A stretch of DNA of 64,000 nt, taken from Gordionus sp. m RMFG-2023. Its lineage: Eukaryota; Nematomorpha; Gordioida; Chordodea; Parachordodidae. The stretch lies in the NCBI RefSeq assembly GCF_954871325.1, contig NC_088778.1, positions 5,923,743-5,987,742 of the forward strand, given 5' to 3'. Below are positions 12,990 to 24,833 of this stretch, piece by piece; position 1 is the stretch's first letter, and every line of letters begins with the position of its first letter. The notes beneath the pieces are model-generated. The model worked only from the letters and a program-made list of their open reading frames with translations. It was not told the origin of the DNA and did no database searches. Position numbers and translations under genes: made by a program.

Positions 12990-15900
12990 ATGAAATCCCG
13001 AGTTCAAGGAGGCTGGAACAAAAAACCACAACAACCTATTATTAGAAATAATGTTTCCTCTAATACAATTGTTTATAAACCACCAGATCAAGTTAAAAAT
13101 ATGAATATTCATATTTAATAGATTAATTAGAATATAAAATTTAAACCTGAAGATATTAATATAAGGTATTGTATTTTTCCTCTTTATTTTTTAAATATTA
13201 ATCTAGTGAATCCGGAGATTACACTATTAGTACCTCATTATATGGATTATCAAAGTTTACTTAATCAAGCATATCTATAAATAGAATTTTTAAAGAATTC
13301 ATATAAATCAAACTTTATACAGTTTGGGGGAGGCTGATAATCTATATAGAACATTAATAAATTCATTAAATTGGGAAAATCGGTATGATATTTCAAAACT
13401 AACTGGTGAGAAAATATATAAATCACGTTTAATAACATGGTTTGGTGATGTATCTTATACATATTCTAATACACATCATGTACCTAATAATAATGTAATT
13501 TAATGTTAGTTTATATACAAAATTTAATTATTATCATCAGTGGCACCCATTGTTAATTAAAATTAAGGCTGATGTGGAAAGATATTGCAACACTAACTAT
13601 AAATTTTCAGAAGATAATCAACAAGCAGATTTAATTAGTTTCAACTCTTGTTTGTGCAATTTATATAGAAATGAAAAAGATGGAGTTGATTGGCACAGTG
13701 ATGATGAAATAGAGTTGGGTAAATTTCCATTTATTGCCTCCTTATCTTTGGGAGAAATCAGAAATTTTTTATTAAGACGTATTCCTGATTCAGTAATATT
13801 AATTAATTTATATATACTCAATCTAATAATGATCTATTAATTAATTTTTTTGTAAAAACACTTTCCAGGGTAATATTGAAGATTATGAATACACACAACA
13901 GATCAAGGTTCCATTAAACCATGGTAGTTTGTTTATTATGCAAGGTGCAACCCAAAAAGACTGGCAAGTAACATTATTTAATACCAAAATTATTCAACCT
14001 ATGATTTTTGGAGTAAATAAATTAAATCTTTATAAAGCATAGTTTTGCTATAATTTTAATTTTTTTTACTCCACTATTATAGCAATAATTTGTAGATGAA
14101 TAAGTTTATTTTATAAAAAGCTTATATATATTATTGGCAATATGCACAATCAGGCAAACTTATTTTTACTCTTACTTTACACACGTTTTTTTTATTATAT
14201 TAAATCATTTGATATTTTTAAATGAAAATCAAGTTTATAACATTTAAAAAAAGTGTGGCTTCATCATTATAACTTAATTTTTTAATTTAAAAGGTATCTT
14301 TACCTACAGTATTTAGATGATTTTCTATCACACATTTCCATTTATATTATTTAATATATAATTCTTATAAAATTGTTTAACTTGCTATAATTATTAGTGA
14401 AATTTAAACAAAAAAAATTTAAAACATACAATAGATACTTTATTTATTTTTTAAAAAAATATCATATCTTTTTAAACATTTAAAATTCTAAACTGACAAA
14501 AAATAATAATTCTATCCTAAAATGAGCCAAAAAATAGGAAACTTTATCAAAAATTAGCAAAAAAAGGAAATTAACTAAAGGAGAAAAACATTAAAATTTT
14601 TAAGGGGCCCTCCAAAATTTTAGGGGTTTGAACCCCTAAGCATCTCTCCTTAAATGACGCTATAACTGCAGCTTTTTAATATAATTGAATGGACACAAAT
14701 TGCAATCATAAAATATACACCAATACCGATTAGTATTTGAAAACGTCTAATTAGTCGATTTTTCAAAAACGGTTAAATTTAGATTTCATAAATTAAAAGA
14801 AAAAAAAGATGCTAAGAATTTTTGCTTCTTGTTTCTTTTTACTTTTACAAATGTAAATTAATAAATAAAAATTATAATTTTGCCCAATGAATATTCTTAT
14901 ATTTCTTTTGGTATTGGTGGTATAAAACATAATAATGCCTAAACTAAAGATTAACAGCTAGTTTGTTTATGACGTGTTACCAGCTGATTTCTAATCAGCC
15001 TCAGATACATTTTGTGGAATAAATTATCAGTCAAAGTAAGTATTATATGTCATTTAGTAGTATCACTATATCTCTTTCTTTCTTCTCTATTTATATAGCT
15101 TAGTTGTTTTTTTATAACTCAAAACCCAACCTATTTTTTCTCCTTTTAAAAGTTTGGGTGAGGTGTTAAATTTTAATCATAACATCAAGTTCGCTATAAT
15201 TGTTTTTTTCCTTTTTGATTAATTTTTATTTTGTTTTTTGGTTCGGAGGTCATTTCATTTTCAAATCGATTTATAAAAAAAACATGATTTTCTCAGGACT
15301 CCCTGGGATTTCTATGAAATTTTGTATGCAAACTAAGATATACGTAACTAACACACGTTTAAATTTTAGCATCCTAGCTCTTATATTTTTGTAAATACAT
15401 GAGTCAAAGTATTAAAAATATCCTATTTTTAGGTTTATCGATTGTCATTCAATTAAAGATTTACGAAAACTACTGAATATTTAATAATAAATCTGATATC
15501 AAAATATAAAATGTATAAAACATTCAATATTATATAACAGAATTTTTTGTAAAATTTAAAATTTTGCATAAATATTTGTTGTAGATTCTTTAATATTATT
15601 TTAAAAAACTAATATCATATAGGTAAATTTTAAGTGAAATAAGAACAATTAATTACTTTATTTTATCTATTGAATAAAATAATATTCTTGTATTTTTTTA
15701 GTGCTTTTATCTATTTTTTTCCATGACTAAAACTTGGTTGTCTAATTTTTTTTAATATACAGATTTAGATTGGTCTTAATGGCATTTGCTATTAATTTTA
15801 TTAGAATTGAGAAGCTCATTATTTTTACACTGTAAAGAAAATTGAATGTGCACACTTAATTTTGGTATTAGAATCATTATTTAATATCCAGTAGTTTTTA

Positions 15901-16465
15901 GTAAATTTTTTTTATATGACAATCGATTAGCATACAAATAGGTAAATTTTTATAATTTTGCTCTTTGATATCTTCAAAAATATGAGCGCTATGATTTTAA
16001 ATTTTGAATACTATTTTAATTACGTCTACCTAGTGATGGGACCAATATTAAACCCTATAAAAAAATAAAATAATGATGTACTTTTAAACGAAAATGCACT
16101 TCTTAAATAGGTAAAAAAAATAATATTAAAATAAACCAGCAAAAATTTTAAAACAAAAATAAAAAGATCAATATTAAAAACAAAGGAAAAAAAATTATAC
16201 CAAGACAAAACATTTAATAAGTCCTGAATTTCTCTTTGTTCCTCCTACGTGTTACTTCGTTTGTATATTAAATTTCAAACAAATTACTAAGTTTCCAGAA
16301 AAACTGTGTGATCTATTTGACGATGGAATATTATAGCCTTATATTATATTGTATTTAATCTCTTTTGAAAAGCACAAAATTCCTAAAGAGTACCACGATA
16401 AAGGAGCAAGGATCAATTTAACCTTCAGACGAACTTATGACATTAATGCTCTTAAATTACAATAG
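12990..16465 (+). CDS. ALKBH3: ALKBH3: alpha-ketoglutarate-dependent alkylated-nucleic-acid dioxygenase
   Basis: Fe(II)/2-oxoglutarate dioxygenase that removes methyl lesions (1-methyladenine, 3-methylcytosine) from single-stranded DNA and RNA. Proposed exons: 12990-13091, 13131-13165, 13207-13254, 13296-13494, 13541-13792, 13869-13967 and 16373-16465, all in phase, giving 275 residues (human ALKBH3: 286). The start 'MKSRVQGGW' matches the family's RVQGxW opening. Exon 4 has 'PRLTAWYG'-like 'SRLITWFGDVSYTYS'. Exon 5 starts WHPLL and holds 'CNLYRNEKDGVDWHSDDE' with iron ligands His and Asp, then 'PFIASLSLG'. Exon 6 ends GATQKDWQ. Exon 7 begins with the third iron ligand, 'HKIPKEYHD', followed by 'ARINLTFRR', which binds 2-oxoglutarate. 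An 11-residue insertion precedes FNSCLCNLY. Introns 1-5 are only 39-76 bases; intron 6 is 2.4 kb. Exons 2 and 3 are short and less certain than the rest. All catalytic residues are present. Confidence 0.9.
13968..16372 (+). other. ALKBH3 intron 6 (2.4 kb)
   Basis: Starts gtaaca directly after the codon for Gln of GATQKDWQ and ends ...gaaaag before the His codon. The reading frame would run on for 24 codons into an intronic stop at 14040, giving an unlike tail; that is read-through of unspliced RNA. The intron is AT-rich, with a short GC-richer piece at 14600-14650. A possible half-copy of the TAGTGTTG MITE family (acggttaaat) lies near 14740. No other gene is seen. Confidence 0.8.
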
Positions 16466-17459
16466 CAATATTCTTCGGTTTTATTTAAGTTTATATTTAA
16501 TTTTGGTACACATTGTATAATATATTTGAACTATTATGATGAAAAGAATGAATTATTTTATATATCTTATTGTAATTTTCAGTTTATATATTTTTTACAA
16601 ATCATTATAAATCATCAATTAATCATATTACCAATTGCCTTTGTTTTCAAGGTTAATTGATTCTATTACAATAGTATTATTCATATTGTTTAAAAGCTTT
16701 ATAAAATTGAAGTTGATTTTGCTTTGTTAATTTTTTTTTTACTAAATTAATCCAATTCAAATGAATAATATTTCAAGTATGAAGATAGTTTGTAAAAACA
16801 TGATATAATTAAATAATTTGACATAAAATTTTGCCATGGCTATAGGTATTGCAGTATGTACTGTATAAAAATATTTAATATAAAAGAAATCGCGTTGATT
16901 AAAATTGGCATATTCATATTTAACATATTTTTGAATAGTTTCCTCTGCATATTGGAACAAAGAATATAATTTTATTTTATAGTAAAGCAAAAGCAGATTC
17001 TTTTCAAGAATGGATGAGTATTTAATGATTTATAGAAAAAACTAAAATTTGTAATATTTAAGAGGAAATATATTTTTTAATAATTTTGTATAATTGTTCT
17101 TTGTTTATAGATTTAGCAACCTGATTAGGAAAAATTATTGTCTTAGATCAGTTTAATAAGAAAAATAATATAATTTGAATACTTGATTCCATCTTTTTAT
17201 ACTCCAGTGCAATAGAGGGTTATTGAAATCAAGGCTCTTAGCCCTCATTAAAAAAAAGAGTTAGGGCTCAGTGGAAAATTCCTGAATCAGATTGAGGGTT
17301 CGGAGTCAAAAAAAATAAGGACATAAATAAAAGTTGAATTTCTTCGGATTTAATATAAACAATAACCCTTATCTTTTGCATAGCTCTAAGCACGAGCTCA
17401 ATATCAGTTTTTAACCTGAACCGCTTAGTTTAATTCATAAAATTATTAATATTTCTCCT
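16466..17459. other. Intergenic DNA 3' of ALKBH3
   Basis: No gene recognised. A 77-codon open frame on the - strand at 16757-16990 resembles nothing I know. 17225-17460 contains an imperfect hairpin ('ggctcttagccctcatt' with 'agttagggctca') and a copy of the repeat 'taatataaacaa.aaccctta' that recurs at 20991-21235. Confidence 0.4.
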
Positions 17460-17467
17460 CATCTAAT
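17460..17467. repeat. Target-site duplication CATCTAAT, left
   Basis: Identical to 20983-20990. Eight bases is the duplication length of hAT elements. Confidence 0.95.
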
Positions 17468-20400
17468 CAGGGCCGTAGCCACGGGGGGCCCGCCCCCCCC
17501 CAAAAAAAAAAATCCCTGCCCCCCCCCCGGAATTAGAATTGATTATTTTTATATTTTTAATATAAATTTTGAATTTATTCAAAAAACATGTCTATTTAGA
17601 ATGATTATTTTTATATTTTTAAAATAAATTTTGAATATTTATTCTACAAACATGTCTAGTTTGTAAATTTTTTTCTATCCTGTTTTATTTTTATTTTTAC
17701 CCAATATTAAATTATCATTCATTCATTTTTTTTTCATTTATTTTTTTTTTCATTTGTTTTTGTTGTGTATAACATTCTCTATAGGTATCACATTTATATT
17801 ATAATATATAACCAATTATTTTATTTTACAGCGTTTATTTTAAAATTATGTAGAAACAATCAGTTATTAACTCTTATTTTAAGTTAAAGTTAAACAAATG
17901 TCAAGCAACATCACCTCTACAAACTACTAGTAATATTACATCAGCAATTTCAGAAACTGATTCTTCTCATAGTTAGTATAAATTTATATTATTATTTCAT
18001 GACTTATATGATATTGATATAGGGCAATACCTATATATTATTATATTTATTTTATATAAGATAAAAGACAGACATTTAATATTAATATTATCATTTTTGT
18101 ATAATAATTTTAATTATTAAAATAAATATATTCACTCATATTTCAAGATATGAATGAAGCTAATAATCTAGAAAATGATCCTCACTACACTCAGGAGGAG
18201 GAAGATGGTAAATAGTTTAAAATTTAACCCAAATTTTTCTATTTATATATTTTTGACAATATCAATAGGAGTAGGAGATTATGGTGTTTCATTATTACAT
18301 TTTGATTTTAAAACAAATAAAGACGAAGTAGAGACTCAATCATCTTCATCTAGCAGCTCAGTCTCTCATTGTCAAGAGGGAATTAGTAATTGATTTATAA
18401 ATATAAAAATATATTTTTTTGTTAATCTTTAAAGATATAATGTTTTTGACCTTTTTCTAGTTTTTAATACTGAATATCTATAATTTTACTGATCAACTTT
18501 ACTGATGATCTTCATCAGGGTTGGGCACTACAGTATAGCAAATACTTGTATCTTAAATACAAGATAAATTTTGTGTTTGTTCATTTTCAGCATGCCCTTC
18601 CTTCGACCATCCTGCTGACCATTATTATTTATGACCCTTTCCCTCATTACAATTTATTAATTATAATATTTTTAGTGTTAAAAAAGTCCTCTAATGGTTC
18701 AATTCAAATCCCAGGTGACCTTGGCCAGAATAAATCAAATTAAACAATTACGCGAAAAAAGATATCCATGGAAGGCAAAGATCATTTCAAAAATCATGGT
18801 ATAGAGGCCAAGACTGGTTGGAGTATAGTGTAGAAGCTGACGCTGCCTTTTGTTTTCCATGTAGGAAATACTTGTGTAATTCAAGTGATGAATTTAGACA
18901 AACGGGATTCAGAAATTGGAAAAATGCGTTAGCTGCCAAGAAGGGACTGCTAAAACACGAGAGCTCAAAAGTTCATTTAAATTCAATTACTATACGGCAT
19001 GATAAAAATCAAAATATAAACAAAGGTACAGAAATAACTAAAATGTTGGAAGGTGATCAAAATCGTAATCAATATTATATTAAATCAATATTTGATTTGA
19101 TGCTATTTCTTAGCATACAAGAGCTACCTTTCCGTGGGACTGGTTCAACAAATATTACGGTTGCTGCAAAAGATGAAAACATAATTTATTCTTCTGGGCT
19201 ATTTATAGCAATGTTTTCCTTCACCATCCAAAAAGACCCTGAATTAAATAAAATTATGAAATTTATACCCCAAAATGCCCAGTATACATCACCACAGATT
19301 CAAAACGAAGTAATATCCATTATGGCAGATATGGTGCTTGAACATATTTCAGACAAGTATAATAATAAATAAAAGCGAGATGCCTTTTTTTTGTCTTAAG
19401 GCTGATGAGACAAAAGATGCTTCAGGTTGTGAAAACTTGAGCATAATAATTCGCTATATTTATTCTGGAGAAATCCAAGAAAATTTAATAGGAATCATAA
19501 ATTTAGGGTGTCTTTCTGCTGAAAGCATTACAGATTGCATTTTAAAGCAACTTAATGATCTAAATATTAATTCAGCTAATATAATAAGCCAGGCATATGA
19601 TGATGCAAACGTTATGTCTGGCCGAAATGGAGGAGTGCAAACACTTCTTCAAAAATAAATTAATAAAAATGTTCCTTTTATACATTGCTACAATCACAAG
19701 TTGCATCTTGTGGTTCAAAATTGGTATAATAATATTATTCTAATTTTTTTAATTTATCAAATGCATTGTATAATTTTCTCAGGCGTTTTAACGTATCTTG
19801 TAAATATACCACCACACCCTTAAGAGACTTTTAGACCAGAGGTGGACTGGTCATTTGGAAACATCTCGCATTATTTATGAGAATTTTGAGGCTATTGGTG
19901 AAGTATTATTTTACTTTTCCAATAGAACTCTTAATTCAGAGGTTTCAAATCATGATTCAGTCGAAGCCTCTGGTCTTTTATTTCAATGTATTAATATAAA
20001 TTACATTATATTAGCCATCATAATTTATGAGATATTAATTACAATAGATCCACTAAATAATTATCTACAATCAGTAGATACTAATCTAGTGGATGCTAAA
20101 AATTGTATTGATTCTACTATCAATATATTAAAAAATAAAAGAAGTGATAATTCTTTTGCTTTGATTATGATTAAGGCTGAAAAACTTTTATCAAAATTTA
20201 ATCTTACTCCCTAAAAATCATCACGGGTACGTAAAACGCCTAAAAATTTCCAAGATTTTTTAGTTGATAACAAACTAGAATTCGATTGTGAAAAAGATCG
20301 TTTGTGTAGACCGATTTACAGAAGATGATTTTAATCTTTTTTCATCTTTTAATACATTGTCCCCCCTTGACCCTGATTATTTTTTATCAGATAAAATGGC

Positions 20401-20982
20401 CCCATTAAAATCCATGTTAAACTTAAATATGGAAACACTGCATCATGAAATGAAGATAGCAAAAGGATTGCTAGAAGCTAAAAAAAATCATAATTTTGAA
20501 AATATCTTACATATTATGTATAAAAAAATATAATCATACATTTAAAGAATTATATAAATGCTACTCATCAGCGATAATCATTGGGATATCAACGGCTTCT
20601 TGTGAGGCCTCGTTCTCTACATTAAAGATAGTTTTATCGAGCAGTAGAGAGTCTATGAAGGATAAACGTAAACAAAATTTAGTATTAATTGCGTATGAAA
20701 AAAAGAATAACGCAGAATTTATCTTTTAGTTCATTTATATTAAAATTTAAAAATAAAAATCGCCGTATTCTATTATAGTAATATTTTGTTTTGTATATGC
20801 ATATTATAGTATTATTTTGTTTTGTATATTCATATTATAGTATTATTTTGTTATTAAATTTTTAATAAAAATAGGAAAAAATTTCTATGAATGCGTAATT
20901 ATTTGTTTGATTTTAAAAAAATAGTGGCCCTTCCAAGTAAGCACTTGGCCCCCCTAAGTGAAAATTCCTGGCTACGGCCCTG
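17468..20982 (+). mobile_element. hAT transposon, ZMYM1-like (TTF-finger) family, defective
   Basis: A 3.5 kb element with short perfect inverted termini, CAGGGCCGTAGCCA at the left and TGGCTACGGCCCTG at the right, flanked by the perfect 8-base duplication CATCTAAT. The left subterminus is unusually C/G-rich (gggggcccgccccccccc), and the right carries the matching ggcccccctaag. It holds a broken transposase on the + strand and a 42-base tandem repeat ('catattatagtattatttt') at about 20768-20860. Clean ends show that it moved as a unit. Confidence 0.95.
18150..20729 (+). pseudogene. Transposase of the ZMYM1-like hAT element
   Basis: Parts in order. About 18800-19010: a TTF-type zinc finger, 'WLEYSVEADAAFCFPCRKY' then 'GFRNWKNALAAKKGLLKHE'. 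About 19060-19370: the DUF4371 region ('ELPFRGTGSTNI'). About 19378-19660: 'LKADETKDASGCENLSIIIR', giving the core's first acidic residue, then 'AYDDANVMSGRNGG'. About 19675: 'PFIHCYNHKLHLVVQ'. About 20560-20729: the C-terminal dimerisation domain, 'STASCEASFSTLKIVLSS'. In-frame stops (for example TAA at 19656-19658) and frame changes separate the pieces, and the central Trp-containing region is eroded. Some breaks could be short introns, but the number suggests a dead copy. Confidence 0.88.
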
Positions 20983-20990
20983 CATCTAAT

Positions 20991-22419
20991 ATAAACCCTT
21001 ACTTTGTATCATTCCCCTAAGCTAACTCGGTCAACTAGAATTTTATCAAGCCTTAATATGAGCCGCATAGTTTGGTAAAAACTAAATTAAACTTATTGCC
21101 TACTTCGTTGTTTTTTAGATTTTACAAAGTTTGAGGGCTTTGGTGTCTAATAAAATTAGTGTTTCCCCTGATTTAATATAAACAACCCTTATCTTTGTTT
21201 CATAACCCTAAGCTAACTGCTAACACGGTCCATTAAAAGCTAATAGAAACCTATTGTTAGAATCATAATCATCTAATATTGGGCTTAGGTTAAACCTAGC
21301 TCACAACAAGCTTTAGCATGAACCACGAAGCCTAAAATATAACCATTCATCCCCTTAACTAAAGCATAGAGGGGGAAATTTTTTTAAAAAAAACACTCAG
21401 CTAGACACAAAATATAAAAAATTGCTCTTGGTCCAAACCTAATTTGTTAAATAACATAGATTATATGAATCAATATTTTTGCCCTAATAATATTTAATAG
21501 TCAAAAAAATGAATATATAATTAACAAAATTTGAAGCAAATGAAGTTACATTTATTAAATTAATATTTTAAAATGATAATCAATATAGGTTAAAAAAATC
21601 CAAATTTATAATAGTAATTAATAAGAATGAATTATTTAATACAAATTATAAATGATATATAATAAATATATTCTAACATAAAATTCTATATCTAGTTAGC
21701 TTCACCGAAATATTAAGATTGTAATTATATTAGTGACTAAAAGGCAAGGGAAGCATCGCTTCCCCTGTAATTTTCTCCTAAGAAATTTTTTAAAAAAATT
21801 AATATAATCTCTATGCTACGTTAAAATAAATACTATTTTTGCTACGTAAAAAAAATTTTAAATTATTTAAAATAAATCAAAGAAAAAAACCATTCCCATA
21901 CCATATATTTTAGGTAATTTGTTTATTACGTTAAGAAATTAAACATTGGGGAACCAAATATAAAATTGTAGTGCTTTAAATTTTTCAAAAAAAAGGAACG
22001 CGTTCACATTCATTCAAAACATAAATAAAATTTTTTTAAATTTATTTATTATATATAAATACCATTTTTTTAAACAATATATTAGCAAAGTTTGAAATTA
22101 ATAGTTTTAAAGTGAACAAAAAAATATTCTTATATATTATAAAAAAAATTTGCCTAATTCTAACTATATAAACTTTTATATATCATATAAAATTTAATTA
22201 TTTATAATAATACTTTAAATAGTGTTTAGCCATTAAAATACAAAGCCAGATATAGATAATATTATAGTGATTGTTCACATAGATCAAATTAGAGGTTTTT
22301 AATTGGATTTTCATTTATTCACTTAATATTCAGTAAATTTTCACTTATATTTTTTTTGTATTTTGCAGATCAACAATATATTTTTTTCCAAATATGTATA
22401 AAGTATTATATTTTTCTTT
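20991..22419. other. Intergenic DNA with local tandem duplication
   Basis: 20991-21235 holds two copies of 'taatataaacaa.ccctta.cttt' followed by 'taagctaact'. Together with 17340-17459 this shows the ZMYM1-like hAT landed inside a short repeat array. The rest (21240-22419) is AT-rich without any recognisable gene. Confidence 0.55.
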
Positions 22420-22668
22420 AATGTATATATAGTGTCCTCCTAGTCCCCTATCTTAGCAACATAATGATTTTCATATATATAAATTCCAATGTATTTATAT
22501 ATAGTTCTTATAGTCCCTTACTTTATCAACTTATTGATATAATTTTCCCAATATATATAGTCCTACTATTTCCCTATTTTATTAACATAATAATATACTA
22601 CTTCCTATATATATTATGTCCAATGTATTTTTTTTGAAAATATATAAACAGTCTTACTAATTCCCTAC
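22420..22668. repeat. Tandem repeat array, left part
   Basis: Four diverged units of about 56-75 bases with the core 'tatatatagtcctactattt' followed by 'ccctattttat.aacataat'. The array resumes at 23493-23560 ('ccctacctaatcaattt', 'ttcccaatttatatattcct') after an inserted element. Confidence 0.75.
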
Positions 22669-22704
22669 AGCGTCTACATAAGCGGGAGGGGTAGGAAAAG
22701 TTTG

Positions 22705-22795
22705 CATCCTATTTTTTTGAGGGGGGGGGGGGGGGTTAGGGGGTAGGCTGCTTTAATGGGGGTAGGATAAATTTTTTTTTTTGGGGGGGGGGGGG
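22705..22795 (+). repeat. Poly-G tracts in an AT-rich background
   Basis: Two runs of roughly 14-15 G, with further G4-G5 runs between and after them. The C-rich complement lies on the other strand. These could form G-quadruplexes. The exact lengths should be treated as uncertain because such runs are sequencing- and assembly-prone. Confidence 0.7.
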
Positions 22796-23079
22796 GGTTA
22801 TCTATTAAATTTTGAGATGAAATAGGACAAATTTATTGCTGTAATAGTAATACAACTCATCGACCAAATTTATATATTGCAAACAATCATACACATTGTT
22901 TGCAAAATAAAACTTCCTGCTATCCGTTTATACGTAATTTAAAAGATTTAAATATTTCAGCAAGCTCATAATGCCATAATGCCATGATAATTAATTCATT
23001 GTAAATAATGGAGGTTTTAAAAGAATTTATTATCTAAAAAATAAATTCTTTATATTCACAAAATATCGATAGTTGGTAG

Positions 23080-23302
23080 TAGTGTAGTTAAAAGGCTCAT
23101 TTTGAGCCGATTTTTAAAAACGGCTAAATCCATATTTTAGCTAGAAAAATATTAACTAAACCTAGAAATTTCGCTAATTGATGTCTAGACCTTTGTGCCA
23201 TCTATGAGCAAAATCTTCAGACTTGCGTAATATTATTTTGGATAAAATAATGAGTTAGCCGTTTTAAAAAATAGGCTCAAATCGAGCCGTTTAACAACAC
23301 TA
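23080..23302. mobile_element. hAT-type MITE (TAGTGTTG family), intact ends
   Basis: Starts TAGTGTAGTTAAAAGGCTCA and ends CGTTTAACAACACTA. Inverted subtermini contain 'acggctaa' and 'ttagccgttt'. The perfect 8-base duplication GTTGGTAG flanks it (23072-23079 and 23303-23310). The interior has the family core 'tgccatctatgagcaaaatc'. It is nested within the AGCGTCTACAT element. Other copies lie at 33288-33489, 45460-45873 and probably 38196-38390. Confidence 0.93.
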
Positions 23303-23492
23303 GTTGGTAGTAGAGATTTATTAATTTAAGTTATCCTTTATAAATTCTCTGAAAAGAATATCAATAAATTAAAAAGGTAAAAATAATAATAGGGAAACAT
23401 CGCCGCCGAATGTGGTAGTAATTTTTTAGGGGGATAGGCAAGGGTTTTTGAAGGGGGTTTGCATCCAGTGAAAATCCTGTCATGTAGACGCT

Positions 23493-24581
23493 GTCCCTAC
23501 CTAATCAATTTAATTATAAAATTTTCCCAATTTATATATTCCTCTATTTTACAAAAAAAAAAAATACAACAACAAGATAATGTTAACATGATATATTATT
23601 TCCTTTAGTAGTATTAAATTAAAATATATTGTTTATTGATTGCATTCAAAAAATGTAACAATATTTCCCTTGGACATAAACTAAAGACTCTCTATAATTT
23701 TTTTATATAGTTCTTTACTTTATTTTTCACTTTCTAAAAGATTGATAAAGTATTTATGTTGTTTGTACTTTTGATTGTATTATCCTAACTTAGGATATCT
23801 CTCGCTTGCTAAGCAAATTTTTCCCTACTTTTCCCAATTTTTATTATTTTTATTTTATGATTTTTTTTTGGAAGTGCATGTTACATGTTAGAACTATATA
23901 AACTTTTTAACGATGTATTCATATTGTATTAATATACTTTTCCATTTTAGATAATGAAGGTTTAAGGCGATCGTTTTAATATTATAATTTGTAATTGGAT
24001 AACGTTACTTTATATATACAATATTATATGATTGATTTACCTTGGATAAAAAAATAGATCGTATATTATAAATTTATTATATTTTGATATATATTATGAA
24101 GAAATTGATTTTTGAAAAAAGACTAATAGCAACTTTACATAACTTGAAAATTAACTTTGGTCTAAACAACCTCAAGTTCAATATCTCAATTTAAAAAAAT
24201 TATCAAAACGTTTAAAATCTAACACTTTTAGTTCTTAAAAATTCTACTCTAAAACAGACAAATTCTGGTCATTTATAAATCCTAATATTTTGTATAAAAA
24301 TCAATTTTTAGTACAACGCTTCGTTACAGAATTATATATTTACTTGTATAAAAAAATTTAATTTATTTCTATAGTTACAATTATTACATGACAATAGTAT
24401 CTAAAATTGAATAATAATATATAATTCCATATTACTCTGCTAAAGAATGCTTTTCATTAATGACAATCTAAAAACAGCTGATGGTTATTTTTGAAAAACA
24501 TTACACGTTAGACGTGCATTATCATTAGTCATAAATATAAATGTGACATTATTTTATTATTGATTGCTTTGTTTTTAAGAT
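23493..24581. other. End of tandem array and upstream region of the MANSC/LDLa gene
   Basis: 23493-23560 continues the tandem array. The remainder is AT-rich with no gene recognised; the promoter of the gene starting at 24582 must lie here or just upstream, but no element stands out. Confidence 0.45.
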
Positions 24582-24833
24582 ATGTATAGATATTATACAT
24601 ATTTACTAAGTCTTTTATTTAATCTATCATACGCTTATCAAAAATGGAATATGGAACAATGTTTATTAAATACACATATAAAAGATCATAACATTATTGA
24701 CATCAAGATTTCCATTCAAAGTGGAGCTCTGTTTTTAACATTGTTTAAAGTCAAAGATATAAAAGAATGCTCTCGGATGTGTTGCCATACAATGACATGT
24801 TCCGTTTCTATTTTTGAAAACCCAGTTGATAAA
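24582..24833 (+). CDS. MANSC/LDLa gene exon 1: signal peptide and first half of MANSC
   Basis: 84 codons. A hydrophobic leader 'YYTYLLSLLFNLSYA' is followed by 'MEQCLLNTHI', a stretch with Ile/Leu pattern and the CC pair 'ECSRMCCHTMTC'. The donor gtaatc follows the Lys codon in phase 0. The MANSC fold is completed only by joining to the exon at 27367. Confidence 0.88.

Larger units (their letters stand above)
22669..23492. mobile_element. Non-autonomous element with AGCGTCTACAT termini and long G runs
   Basis: The left end AGCGTCTACAT is matched by the inverted right end ATGTAGACGCT. Flanking 8-mers are TTCCCTAC and GTCCCTAC (7 of 8), consistent with a hAT-type insertion into the tandem array. 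Both subtermini carry 'tttgcatcc' and G-rich tracts. The left has two runs of about 15 G, each preceded by a T run. There is no coding region. A separate MITE (23080-23302) sits inside. Confidence 0.82.

Noticed and set aside
13968-14042. In-frame C-terminus of ALKBH3 running to a stop at 14042
   Set aside because: It lacks the third iron ligand and the arginine motif. A canonical gtaaca donor follows Gln, and the missing residues occur in phase at 16373-16465.
15200-15394. 64-codon + strand open frame in ALKBH3 intron 6
   Set aside because: Phe/Ile-rich reading of T-rich DNA with no family resemblance.
16757-16990. 77-codon - strand open frame
   Set aside because: No recognisable motif, AT-driven composition and no splice partners; most likely chance.
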